Shown here in pieces: positions 9,691 through 20,384 of a stretch of DNA of 64,000 nucleotides. The notes under the pieces are model-generated. The model was not told the origin of the DNA and did no database searches. It worked only from the letters and a program-made list of their open reading frames with translations. The stretch's first letter is position 1; each line of letters begins with the position of its first letter. This DNA comes from Delphinapterus leucas (taxonomy: Eukaryota > Chordata > Mammalia > Artiodactyla > Monodontidae): positions 2,542,300 through 2,606,299 of the forward strand of contig NW_022098043.1 of assembly GCF_002288925.2 (NCBI RefSeq), written 5' to 3'. The position numbers were made by a program, and so were the translations under genes.

Positions 9691-10565
9691 TTTAGCAAGT
9701 CACTAAATCCAGCTGACACTCAACGGGTAGAGAGTGGGATTAAGTTCCACCTCCTAGAAGGGGAAGCATCTACATAAATTCTTTGGAATACTTCTTTAAA
9801 GAAGATTTGTCTCTTCTCCCCTATTTATTTATTGATTCAATCATTTAGTTTTATCAGTAGGGACTCTGTGACATTGATTTTACACTTTGGGTTATAATCC
9901 AATACTATGTCACTTCTTCTGTTTTTCAAATTGTCCAGCTTTGCCCATTGGGAGCTCTTTCAGGTTGTCAGGTTGACTCCCGAGCGTTTGCCATGCCCCC
10001 CCAACCTTTGGTGTTTGAACACTTCCTTACTTTCTGGAACTGCAAGATGCTCTAAGCTCATCTTGTCTTTTCTCTACCCCAGCCCTAAAATCATCTACTT
10101 CTCCAAAGATCCCTGGTTCTTTCTATCGGAGAATGGGTTTTAGAAGACAAACTCTGGACGCTGGATCATTGCTCATTGCTACTGGGGAGTAGACCTATGT
10201 TTTTAAATTGTGAAATGTACAATATACAGAAGAGTGCATCAAACATATAAGTATGGTTTAAAGAATAATTATAAGCTGAATATAATCAAATCTGTTTTTT
10301 AGCATTAATTATGTCCATTCCTGTGTATCTTCCTCTTGAAACCTTCCCCTGACCTACAAGGCCAGGATGGGGTGCCCCTCACATGAGCAACCATAACACC
10401 TAGTACTTATTCTTATGCTAATTCTATATTAATACATGTCTATGGTAAACAAGTTGAAGATGCAGTTGTTTAAAGAAGAAACCAAGCCAGCATTATTCTA
10501 CCATCCAAGGGAAAATTTCTAACCACCAAGAGTGGTCCAAGGATATAATGGTTTCCCTCTAGATC
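9691..10565. other. Intergenic, no gene seen
   Basis: A weak L1-like piece is visible at about 10195-10290 ('aaatgtacaatatacagaag'). The rest shows no gene and no repeat I can name. Confidence 0.4.
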
Positions 10566-10945
10566 TGTGCTTCATTCACTAGCCACATGGGGCAACTGAG
10601 CACATGAAATGTGGCTGGTCTGAATTGGGATGATTTAGTACAGAAAAAAAGAATGTAAAATATCTCATTAACAGTTTTTTATATTGATTGCTTGTTGAAA
10701 GGATAATATTTTGGATGTGTTGAGTTAAATAAAACATTATTAAAATTAATTGCCCCTGTACATGTGACAAAACTTATACATTTAAAATTGGTTAATTTTA
10801 TTGCATGTAAATCAAAAATGGGGATTTAAAAAGTCTGAGAAGACAAAAAAATTTAATTTCACCTGTTTCTTTTTTTTTTCCCTTTGGTAGTTACCAGAAG
10901 AATTTAAATTATATATGTGGCTCGCCTTATATTTCTACTGGACGG
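10566..10945. mobile_element. hAT-like DNA element with L1 insertion
   Basis: Shared words with 4150-4318: 'cactagccacatggggcaac' and 'gagcacatgaaatgtggctg'. The rest reads 'gaatgtaaaatatctcatta' and 'aggataatattttggatgtg', then ends 'atttctactggac', the inverse of the GTCCAAT-type end. About 100 bases (10751-10850) do not belong. They resemble the 3' end of an old L1 ('gtgacaaaacttatacattt', 'gttaattttattgcatgtaa'). Confidence 0.7.
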
Positions 10946-11079
10946 GGTATTCTATAAAGAGAGATCTCCTGGTGACTAGATGTTTTGGAGCACTGAGTGG
11001 ATTTTGGTGCAGTGCTGGTGGTAATTGTGGACGTTGGATTAGGTGATTCTTAAGATTTTAGGCTTGAGAGTTTTTGATT

Positions 11080-11440
11080 CTATGTCTCTGCCTTTTCTCC
11101 CACTCTTTGCCTCTGTCTACACTCTGCTTATTCCCCAAACATGCCCTATGGCTTCCTTTTTTTTTTCCCCCTATGGCTTCTTCTCTCTGAGCCTTTGTTC
11201 ATCCAGTGCGGTCCATTTGGAATGTCCTCTCCACTATCTCTTCTGTCAAAATCCTACCCGACCTGAAAAGCAGCTGACATGCCACCTCACCCATGAAGCC
11301 TTTCCCACAGCGGGAAGTAAACTCCCTGAATACCTCCATCACTACTCACCAACCCCTCAGTGCATGTTGTACTTTGGCAATCTGCTAACTTCTCTCCCCT
11401 ACTAGATTGGAAGTACATTGAAGGCAAGTGTGTGTGGCAC
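11080..11440 (+). mobile_element. L2-like LINE 3' fragment
   Basis: Words in L2 order: 'tgtcctctccactatctctt', 'acatgccacctcacccatga', 'agcctttcccacagc', 'ctagattggaagtacattga'. The 120-residue open frame here is a by-product. Confidence 0.65.
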
Positions 11441-12610
11441 AGATACTTTGAAGAACTAACCTGCAGATCCTCAAACTCTATTCATGCTCTTTCCTAAGAC
11501 ACATTTTCTGGAGAAGATACTCTGAAGTCCAAGTCCACCTTTTTCTTTCCCACCCACCCTGCTCATACTTTACAAAAGGCTCTCAGCCCTGATTTTCACC
11601 CACAACCTTACCCCAGGGGGTTGGGGTGGGGGGTTAAACACCTTCAGGGCACCAACCAAAGGTGAAGAACTGTGATGACTGGATAATAAGGCATTTTGCA
11701 AGTGGGACAGTTGCTGGTACTTTGCTTTCAATAGAGTTGAAGGAGATTCTGATTTTGTTGTCATTAAAAATAACTTTTGATGATAGGTCACTATGTAATT
11801 TTTTGGCTTGTAACGCCAAGAATTCAAATAATTAAGTGATATTATTGTAACAGAACTCCCTCCGCTTTCAGCTACTTATTTATTTGAACAAGGTTTCTCA
11901 GAGTTTCTATTTATAAAAGTTAAAAATAGATATAAAGTTGATGCTGAACCCAGCTTCATTCAAGCAATAAGTAACATTTATTCATAAATACATAAACTAA
12001 TTGAAAAAAAATCTATTTCAGTAAGAGATACATTTCCAATATCATTTTACTCTTTGTTTAATAATCATTTTTCAAAAGATATATGTTATGTTGCTTTGAT
12101 CAATTGTGTACTAATACAATAAAAAGTGATATTTCAATCCAGAAGAAATTTTAAAACATAGAGCTTTAGAGTCAAAGGAAATTTTAAATTATTTAAATTT
12201 CAAAATTTCTTAAAGTGAAATCATATATATAAATTTCTGTTGGGAGAATGAATTACATAATCAATAACAGACTTTCCAGCAGAAAATATATTACCCTAGG
12301 AGAACATTCTGTGAGAGGAAGCAAAATGTAACTATACATTGAAGAAGAAAAAAAATAATGATGTAGCATTTCTGCCTGCTAATGTACAGCTTGTTCTGAT
12401 ATTTTCTTGACATGAATAATAGTGAGTATCAAACCATGATGATACTTACATTCAACTGATGATGGAACAGTTTTATTTAAAATATTTTCAATATGCTAGC
12501 AAGTATATCCTTTGCAATGGCTTACATTTAAGGTGAATATTTTATTATTTTTTAAAAGTTTGATCTATATCCATTCCTTCATTTTATTTTTTTTAAACTG
12601 TAGTATCTTT
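11441..12610. other. AT-rich intergenic DNA, no gene seen
   Basis: Very AT-rich from about 11820 on. The even wording ('taaaaatagatataaagttg', 'gcaataagtaacatttattc') suggests a decayed DNA transposon or LINE. I cannot assign it. Confidence 0.4.
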
Positions 12611-12863
12611 AATTTTATTTATTTATTTATTGGCTGCATTTAGTCTTCATTGCGGTGCGCGGGCTTCTCATTGTGGTGGCTTCTCTTGCGGAGCATGAGT
12701 TCTAGGTACGCGGGCTTCAGTATTTGCAACACGTGGCTCAGTAGTTGTGGCGCACAGGTTTAGTTGCTCCGCGGCATGTGGGATCTTCCTGGATCAGGGC
12801 TCGAACCCGTGTCCCCTGCATGGGCAGGCGGATTCTTAACCACTGTGCCACCAGGGAAGTCCC
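12611..12863 (-). mobile_element. CHR SINE, long type, partly deleted
   Basis: Reversed copy: (attt)n tail complement, 'ttctcattgtggtggcttct', 'gttgctccgcggcatgtggg', ending in the reversed head 'ccaccagggaagtcc'. Confidence 0.95.
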
Positions 12864-13493
12864 TAAGATGAACGTTTCAGTTGTCAATTTTAAAACGTGC
12901 CAGATAGCCTGCATGTGGACCAGCAGGTCCATTCTTCGACCTACTCCTTCCTTCCTCTCCCCTGGTTGGCTGACTTGGATGGAGGTCATCAACGGCTCTA
13001 TGCCTTCTAGCCTTGGCTTGGATTTGGTCAATGGGAAGTCCTGGCAGGAGACCGGAGGGAGGGAAGAGAGTGAGATTAGGGTCTCTATTCCCCTTGTTCC
13101 CACCTCTGGACATCTAGTCAGTCTGGCCCTGTCCATGGACAGAAAGTTAGTGCTCCTCTTAAGGAAGAGAAATTGCCCTTTAGACCTCAGGTGGTAACAG
13201 CCTGGCTGCTGCCCTTCCCAGCTTCCTGCATAATCCCTTGTCATTTCCCTACACCTTGACCACACCTCCTACATTAGCTTCTTTGCATATATGACCTTCT
13301 TGAATTGTCTTACTTTGAGTGCATTGTTTCCTGTTGGAATCCTCACAAATGCGGAATTAAAAAAAATTCTTTAAGGGGGCACAAGAGCAAAAAGTCTGAA
13401 GACCACTGATCCAGGTTATAGCCTCATTCATTCATTCAATAAACATTGACTGCATCATGCCCAGTGTTCGGTTACAAAGATGAATTAGTTGGC
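12864..13493. other. Intergenic, no gene seen
   Basis: A reversed L2 3' tip is likely at about 13425-13485 ('cattcattcattcaataaac'). The rest is unassigned. Confidence 0.45.
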
Positions 13494-13979
13494 CACCTCA
13501 CACCCATTAGGATGGTTACTATCAAAAATACAAAGAACAATAAATGTTGGAGAGGGTGTGGAGAAAAGGGAACCTTCTTGCAATGTTGGTGAGAATGTAA
13601 ATTGATACAGCCACTATGGAGAACAGTATGGAGGTTCCTTAAAAAACTAAAAATAGAACTCCCGTACAACCCAGCAATCCCACTAATGGGCATATACCCT
13701 GAGAAAACCATAATTCAAAAAGAGTCATGTATCAAAATGTTCATTGTAGCTCTTTTTACAATAGCCAGGACATGGAAGCAACCGAACTGTCCATCAAGAG
13801 ATGAATGGATAAAGAAGATGTGGCACATATATACAATGGAATATTACTCAGCCATAAAAAGGAACGAAACTGAGTTATTTGTAGCGAGGTGGATGGACCT
13901 AGAGACTGTCATACAGAGTGAAGTAAGTCAGAAAGAGAAAAACAAATACTGTATGCTAACACATATATATGGAATCTAA
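13494..13979 (+). pseudogene. L1 ORF2 C-terminus, broken
   Basis: In one frame the sequence reads through typical L1 ORF2 C-terminal words such as [47 protein letters not shown] and IQSEVSQKEKNKY, and ends with YGI and a TAA stop. One in-frame TGA at 13590-13592 sits where a Trp is usual. The endonuclease and reverse transcriptase domains are absent because of the 5' truncation. It cannot make a working protein. Confidence 0.93.
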
Positions 13980-14360
13980 AAAAAAAAAATGGTCATGAAG
14001 AACCTAGCAGCAAGATGGGATTAAAGATGCAGACTTACTACAGAATGGACTTGAGGATACAGGGAGGGGGAAGGGTAAGTTGGGACAAAGTGAGAGAGTG
14101 GTATGGACATATATACACGACCAAACGTAAAATAGATAGCTAGTGGGAAGCAGCCGCATAGCACAGGGAGATCAGCTCGGTGCTTTGTGAGCACCTAGAG
14201 GGGTGGGATAGGGAGGGTGGGAGGGAGGGAGAGGCAAGAGGGAAGAGATATGGGGACATATGTATATGTTTAACTGATTCGCTTTGTTATAAAGCAGAAA
14301 CGAACACACCATTGTAAAGCAATTATACTCCAATAAAGATGTTAAAAAAAACCACAAAAA
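13494..14360 (+). mobile_element. LINE-1 3' end, young type
   Basis: 5'-truncated L1 with the end of ORF2, then a 3' UTR with 'acttgaggatacagggaggg', 'tatagggagggtgg'-like G-rich sequence, 'tggttttat'-free end 'attatactccaataaagatg' and an A tail. This 3' UTR recurs, reversed, at 35370-35978 and is the L1 type common in cetartiodactyls. Confidence 0.92.
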
Positions 14361-14362
14361 AC

Positions 14363-14808
14363 AAGTGCTGGCAAGGATGTGGAACAATTGGGACACTTGT
14401 GCACTGTTGGTAGGAATGCAAAATGATGCAGAAGCTGTGGGAAATAGTATGGAGTTTCCTCAAAAAAATCAAACAGAATTAACCTATGACCCAGCAATTC
14501 CACTTCTTGGTATATACTCAAAAAAATTGGAAGTAGGGTCTTGAAGACACACTACTGTGTACACCCATGTTCACAGCAGCATTATTCGTAATAGCTAAAA
14601 CATGGAAGCAACCAAAGTGTCCATCAACTGTTGAACGGTTTACCAAAATGTAGTATATTCATACAATAAAATATTATTCAGTCTTAAAAAAAAATTCTGA
14701 CACATGCTGCAACATGAATGAACCTTGAAGATGTTATGCTAAAGTGAATTAAGCCAGTCACAAAAGGACAGAAAAAGTGTGATTCCATTTATATGAGGTA
14801 CTTTATTA
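14363..14808 (+). mobile_element. Old LINE-1 3' fragment
   Basis: It begins 'aagtgctggcaaggatgtgg' and covers the same ORF2 region as the young L1 beside it, followed by an old-type end ('ttctgacacatgctgcaaca', 'gccagtcacaaaaggacaga'). It has many frameshifts and stops. Confidence 0.88.
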
Positions 14809-15150
14809 TATTTTTAAGTTATTAATTTTGGCTGTGTTGCGTCTTCGTTGCTGCGTGTGGGCTTTCTCTAGTTGCGGCGAGCGGGGGCTACTCTTTGTTG
14901 CAGTGCACTGGCTTTTCATTGCAGTGGCTTCTCTCATTGCGGTGGCTCCTCTTGTTGTGGAGCACTGGCTCTAGGCGCGCGGGCTTCAGTAGTTGTGGCT
15001 CGCGGGCTCCAGAGCGCAGTCTCAGTAGTTGTGGTGCATGGGCTTAGCTGCTCCACAGCATGTGGGATCTTCCTGGACCAGGGCTTGAACTCGTGTCCCC
15101 TGCATTGGCAAGTGGATTCTTAACCACTGCACTATCAGAGAAGTCCGCAA
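14809..15150 (-). mobile_element. CHR SINE, long type
   Basis: Reversed copy: 'ggctgtgttgcgtcttcgtt', repeated 'ttcagtagttgtggctcg', 'catgtgggatcttcctggac', reversed head. Likely target duplication 'gtactttatta' (14798-14808) and 'gtactttaata' (15154-15164), one mismatch. Confidence 0.95.
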
Positions 15151-15164
15151 TATGTACTTTAATA

Positions 15165-15429
15165 AAGGTGTGGACAAGTTGTGAGAGCATTGTGGAGAGA
15201 GCAACCAATTCTACCTGGGGGAATTGGGAGGGGCTTCCCACAGAAGGTTTTATTTGGTTTATGGCATTGAAGATAAGTAGGAGCTTGTTTGGCAGTGAAA
15301 AGGAGAAAGTGCATTCGAGGCAAAAGGGCAACATGAATCAAGTCAGGAGAACCAACGATTTTTTAGGGATTGCTGAGTCATGGCTGGGTGTTCAAAAGCT
15401 AGTTCAGAAAGCACAAATATTAAAGGAAA
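15165..15429. other. Intergenic, nothing recognised
   Basis: No gene. Possibly an old LINE remnant. Confidence 0.35.
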
Positions 15430-16760
15430 CCATTTGTAAGTATGATTAAATTAAAATTAAAAACTTAAAAATGGCAGAAGACATTATGAACAAAATTAAA
15501 ATACTAAATGACTCTCTGGAAAAAGATAATTGCAATTCATATATAAATAACACCTAGAAGCCGGTGAGAAGTAAAGACAAGCAAACAAGTTGAAACATAA
15601 GCAAAGGACGAAGAGGTAATTCTCCCAGGAACTCCCAACTGCAGAGGGAAATGCAAATGAGAATGATTAGATATCACTTCCAAAGAATAGAGTAGGGAAA
15701 GGGGGAAAATAGTAACTTTACAGTGGAGAAACACCAACTAAACCAAGTGATGAAAGGTAATAACATCACCAGTAATGTCATGTGGGTAGCATGTGACCTC
15801 CTATAGGGTGTGATAAGAAAGGTACTTCAGGGAGATTCCCTGGTGGCACAGTGGTTAAGAATCCACCTGCCAGTGCAGGGGACATGGGCTCGAGCCCTGG
15901 CCCAGAAAGATTCCACATGTCGCAGAGCAACTAAGCCCATGCGCCACAACTACTGAGACTGTACTCTAGAGCCCGTGAGCCACAACTACTAAGCCCACGT
16001 GCCACAATTATTGAAGCCTGTGCGCCACAACTACTGAAGCCCGCGCGCCTAGAGCCCATGCTCCGCAACAAGGGAAGCCACCACAGTGAGAAGCCCACAC
16101 ACCGCATCGAAGAATAGCCCCCACTCACCGCAACTAGAGAAAGCCTGCGCGCAGCAATGAAGACCCAACACAGCCAAAAATAAAAAATAAAATAAATTAA
16201 ATAAATAAAAAATCTTATATAAAAAAATGATGAGATACTATTTTCTACCCATGAAATTAACAAAGAATAAAAAGTCTGACTCAAATAAACCAGGACGATA
16301 TGGGAAAAATATCTCTCATATTTGCAGGCAGAAGGGCCAAAGGTACTTTAGGAAAACAATTTAGTCTAGGAAAGCAGTGAATGTACAAACCCTGCAATCC
16401 AGAAATTCCATTTTCAAGTATATAGAGAAGAATTCTTACACATGGACACCAAGAGATATTTATAAAGGCATTTGATACAAATTGTCCACGATAACATAAA
16501 ATTGGAGCAACTTGAATGTCTATCAATAGGCGAACAGATATAAAAATTGAGATATATAAATGTGGTGGAATATTTACTATACAGCAGCTAAAAGGAAAGA
16601 ATGAGATCTCTATATATCAATATGGCTAGATGTTACAAATATTGAGTGAAAAAGTAAAGATGAAGAAGGATATATATGATATGATACCATTGATATAAAT
16701 TTAAAAGACACACAAAAATACTTTATATTGTTTATGTATACATGTATCCTAATTCATTCA
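15430..16760 (+). mobile_element. Old LINE-1 fragments, split by a SINE
   Basis: Sequence before the SINE has 'ggaaatgcaaatgagaatga' and 'taacatcaccagtaatgtca'. Sequence after it has 'ccctgcaatccagaaattcc', 'cacatggacaccaagagata' and 'ggtggaatatttactataca'. This is the ORF2-end/3' UTR pattern of an old L1M-type element. No ORF remains. Confidence 0.7.
15830..16212 (+). mobile_element. CHR SINE, long type
   Basis: Head 'gattccctggtggcacagtg', duplicated 'cacaactactgaagcccg' units in the body, and a long A/T-rich tail. Confidence 0.95.
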
Positions 16761-16768
16761 TCTAACAG

Positions 16769-16884
16769 ATTTTTTTTTGGCTGTGCCACGCAGCTTGTGG
16801 GATCTTAGTTCCCTGACCAGGGATCTAACCCGGGGCTCTGGCAGTGAGCGCTGAGTCCTAACCACTGGACTGCCAGGGAATTCC
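16769..16884 (-). mobile_element. CHR SINE, short type
   Basis: Compact reversed copy of about 115 bases: T-run, 'ggctgtgccacgcagcttgt', 'ttccctgaccagggatctaa', 'ctggactgccagggaattcc'. 'ctaaca' flanks both ends. Confidence 0.93.
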
Positions 16885-17004
16885 CTAACATCTTTCTTGA
16901 ATACCTTATTATGTACCAAGTGCTATTCTCAGTTCTGAGGATATAGCAGTGAATAAGGGCTAACAACTGTATAGGACTTAATAAGAGCCAAGCATTCTGT
17001 AATA

Positions 17005-17040
17005 ATAGTAGCAATAATAATAACAATAATAATAATAGCA
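17005..17040. repeat. (AAT)n microsatellite
   Basis: Imperfect run of aat/aac/agt units at the edge of the MIR that follows. Confidence 0.8.
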
Positions 17041-17318
17041 AACACTGATGTAGCATTTACTATATAGTTATGCTATAGTTATATAGTTACTATTATAGAG
17101 GTAAAATTCTAAGCGCTTTACATGCATTAACTCATTTAATTCTCATAGTAACCTTATGACACAGGGTCTGTTATTACCCCCAACTTATGAACACACTGAG
17201 GGGCAATGAAGTTAAGTAACTTGCTAGGGTCACACAGCTGGACAGTGGTAGAGACAGCAATCAAATCCTGGCATACTGGCTCCAAGTCTGTCCTACCAAC
17301 CATCATGCTCTCTGCCTC
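17035..17318 (-). mobile_element. MIR SINE, reverse orientation
   Basis: 'ctaagcgctttacatgcatt', 'ctcatttaattctcatagta', 'gaagttaagtaacttgctag' and 'gggtcacacagctggacagt' in reversed MIR order. It interrupts the L2, so it is younger than that copy. Confidence 0.9.
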
Positions 17319-17430
17319 AAATCCCCTGCTGTCATGGAGCTTACATTCTAGTGAAGGCAAGACAGACCATAAAAATGTGTAGTAAGTCAGACAGTGAAAG
17401 AGCTGTGGAAAAAAATAAAGAAGGGAAGGA

Positions 17431-17550
17431 GGGAATTCCCTGGTGGTCCAGCAGTTAGGACTCCGCACTTTCACTGCTGAGTGCCTGGGTTCAATCTGGT
17501 CGGGGAATTAAGACCTGCAAGTAGTTGGCGCGGCCAAAAAAAAGAAAAAA
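17431..17550 (+). mobile_element. CHR SINE, short type, with duplication
   Basis: 'gggaattccctggtggtcca' to 'ggcgcggcc' plus an A-rich tail. Flanked by 'gaagggaagga' at 17420-17430 and 17551-17561. Confidence 0.95.
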
Positions 17551-18645
17551 GAAGGGAAGGAAAGGGGGAGTATGAGATAGGGTGTGGGGTGTGGTGGTCA
17601 TGGATGGCCCCACTGAGAGATAACATCTGAGTGAGACCCCAAGGAAGCGAAGGAGGAAACCATGCCGATACCTGAGGGTAACTGCATTCCAGGCAGAGGA
17701 AAACAAGGTCAAAGGCTCTGGGAAGGTGTAAACCTGGAGTGTTTGAAAAATAAATAGCAAGGAAGCCAGGGTGGCTAAAGCAGAGGGAATAAGGGCAAAT
17801 AAGGGGAAAAGAGATGAGGCCAGAGAGAGGTGGGAGCTAGATTAGGTGGGTCCTTATAAGTCATGTGGACCTTGGAGGAGTCTGAGCAGGGGGTGACAGT
17901 ATCTGACTTAAGCTTTACAGGGCTTAGGCTTCTTTGTTGAAGCGAGATTGCCCAGAGGCGATTGTAATAATCTGGGCAAGAAATGGGTGGTGGCTTGGAC
18001 TGGAGTGGTAGCAGTGGAGGTGGAAAGAAGTGATTGGATTCAGGAAAGGAGTCAAGGATGACTCAGGTTTTTGGCCTGTGTAAGTGGGAAGACAGAGTGA
18101 TTGTTTCCTGGATGGGGAAGACATTGGGAGAAGCAGGTTTGGGGATGGGGTGGAAAGGCCTGGGGTTTCTCTTTGAACATGCTGAGTTTGAGATTTCTGT
18201 TGGACAACCAGGTGGACACGTTGAGCGTTCAGTTGGACGTAGAAGTCTAGAGTTTTGAGCAGAGGAGATGAAAATCTATGCATCGTCTGCATATAGATCT
18301 TATTTGAAACCACAAGAAAGGATGAGATCACCACAGAAATGAATACAGATATAGAGCAGTGAAAATGTGAGAACTGAATCCTGGGGCCCCAACATTCAGA
18401 GTTTGCAGCTGAGGAGGAGGAAAGGGAGAAGGGACCGAATTCAGCAACAGGAGACTGAGAAGGAGCAGCCAGTGAGGCAGGAGAAAAACCAGGGAAAAGC
18501 CAGGAGAGAGAGCCAGCTAATTGAAGAAAGTGATTCAAGAAGGATAAGGTGATCAAAAGTGTTGAAGGCTGCTGATGGGTAAAGAAAGATGAGGACTGAG
18601 AAATGACCATTTGATCAAGCAACATGGAGGTACAGGGTGGCAGAA

Positions 18646-19223
18646 TGTGCCATCCCAAAATATGCCACTTTGGCATAAGGATTATTATTATTACTATTTT
18701 TTGCAACTCACGTCAAATAAGGATTATTTGGAGGTAGAGGCAATTGAGAAGAAGGAGAGGCTTCTCTACCCTACTCTTATTTGCATAAAAGCAGGACACA
18801 CATCTATAAAGGTGTCCCTCCTCCTGTCTCTACCGGGAAGGATAGAAGTCAATCACCAGAGACAACTTTAGACCCTCATCAGCCTAGAGACAGCTCTGGA
18901 GGAATCTATATATAAACTTTACTAACTAACGTTTATCTACCATCATTTCCCTTGATTTGCCTTCCCACAATTTGCTGCCCCTAGAGTCGGATCCTTTCCC
19001 TTTCTCTTGTCACTTCTCTAGAAGTTTATCATTCCTTTGCTAAGATGCTATATCAGCCCAAGTTCTAACTAATCTTTGAGTCACTCATCTCTGGGTATAT
19101 GATGCACATGTTTATGAACTTCTGTTTGTTCTTCTCTTGTTAATCTGTCTTTTGCTAGTATAATTTACGCAGCCCCAGCTGGAGAAGCTAAGATGGACAG
19201 AGGAAGAGATTTTCATTCTCCTA
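18646..19223 (+). mobile_element. Solo LTR inside the L2
   Basis: About 578 bases that are foreign to the L2. The L2 wording resumes right after it ('gaagtcattagtgacattga'). It begins TGTGCC and ends near CTCCTACA. 'cagaa' occurs at both edges (18641-18645 and 19224-19228), a plausible 5-bp duplication. Family uncertain: ERV-type by size and by 'gttcttctcttgttaatctg'. Confidence 0.65.
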
Positions 19224-19414
19224 CAGAAGTCATTAGTGACATTGACAAGAGTGGTTTTAGGTACAGCATATGGGGGTGAAAACCTAACGATCAGATTTGA
19301 GAGTCTGGGAGGAGAGAAACGACGCAGGCAGTATAGACAATTCTCTCAAGTTTTTGGCAATAGCTGGAAGGGAGTGTGGGGTGAAGAGATGTGTGTTAAG
19401 GTGTCAAAATAATG

Positions 19415-19756
19415 CGGGCTACCTTGGTGGCGCAGTGGTTAAGAATCCGCCTGCCAATGCGGGGGACATGGGTTCAATCCCTGGTCTGGGAAGATCCCAC
19501 ATGCCGCGGAGCAACTAAGCCCGCGAGCCACAACTACTGAGCCCACGTGCCACAACTACTGAAGCCCGCATGTCACAACTACTGAAGCCTGCACGCCTAG
19601 AGCCCGTGCTCCACAACAAGAGAAGCCACCGCAATGAGAAGCCCACGCAAAGCAACGAAGAGTAGCCCCCACTCACTGCAACTAGAGAAAGCCCATGCGC
19701 AGCAACAAAGACCCAAAGCAGCCAAAAATAAAATAAATTAAATAAAAAAAAAAAAA
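19415..19756 (+). mobile_element. CHR SINE, long type
   Basis: Head slightly changed ('gggctaccttggtggcgcag'), otherwise complete, with an A-run of about 13. It touches the next SINE head to tail. Confidence 0.95.
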
Positions 19757-19980
19757 GCGGGTTTCCCTGGTGGCGCAGTGGTTGGGAGTCCGCCTGCCAG
19801 TGCAGGGGATGCGGGTTCATGACCCAGTCCGGGAGGATCCCGCATGCCGCGGAGCGGCTGGGCCTGTGGGCCATGGCCGCTGAGCCTGTGCGTCCGGAGC
19901 CTGTGCTCCGCAACGGGAGAGGCCACAACAGTGAGAGGCCTGCGTACCGCAAGAAAAATAAAAAAATTTAAAAAAATAAA
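19757..19980 (+). mobile_element. CHR SINE, cetacean-type subfamily
   Basis: 'gtttccctggtggcgcagtg', 'cggctgggcctgtgggccat', 'gtgagaggcctgcgtaccgc', A-rich tail. It follows directly on the tail of the previous SINE, so the poly-A tail probably served as the target. Confidence 0.95.
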
Positions 19981-20036
19981 GCATTACGCTCATGATAGAG
20001 GTTGCCCTGTCGTTGGTAGATGTTGATGTACATTAC

Positions 20037-20151
20037 TTTTTCTTTTTTTGGCCATGTAGCATGTGGGATCTCAGTTCCCCGACCAGGGATCGAACCCTCA
20101 CCCCCTGCATTGGAAGGGCAGAGTCTTAACCACTGGACCATCAGGGAAGTC
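20037..20151 (-). mobile_element. CHR SINE, short type
   Basis: Reversed short copy flanked by 'tacattac' at 20029-20036 and 20153-20160. Confidence 0.94.
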
Positions 20152-20165
20152 CTACATTACATTCT

Positions 20166-20370
20166 TTTTTTTTTTTTGGCGGTACGCAGGCCTCTCACTG
20201 CTGTAGCCCCTCCCGTTGCAGAGCACAGGCTCCGGACGCGCAGGCTCAACGGCCATGGCTCACGGGCCCAGCCGCTCCGCGGCATGTGGGATCTTTCCGG
20301 ACTGGGGTACGAACCCATGTCCCGCCCATTGGCAGGCGGACGCTCAACCACTGCGCCACCAGGGAAGCCC
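20166..20370 (-). mobile_element. CHR SINE, cetacean-type, with duplication
   Basis: Reversed copy flanked by perfect 'ctacattacattct' at 20152-20165 and 20371-20384. Its left duplication contains the right duplication of the previous SINE, so it landed at the same site. Confidence 0.97.
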
Positions 20371-20384
20371 CTACATTACATTCT

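Larger units (their letters stand above)
16895..19410 (-). mobile_element. LINE-2 remnant with several insertions
   Basis: Reading + it runs from the reversed L2 3' end ('gctattctcagttctgagga', 'catggagcttacattctagt') through 'gtaataatctgggcaagaaa', 'caaggatgactcaggttttt' and 'gagatttctgttggacaacc' to the reverse-transcriptase region. On the minus strand at 18548-18600 the frame reads SVLIFLYPSAAFNTFDH, close to the L2 RT motif. It holds a MIR (17035), a CHR SINE (17431) and an LTR (18646). Confidence 0.85.

Noticed and set aside
17924..18706. 260-residue open frame on the minus strand
   Set aside because: It lies in an L2 relic and ends in an LTR. The L2 RT motif is in another frame. No host protein resemblance.
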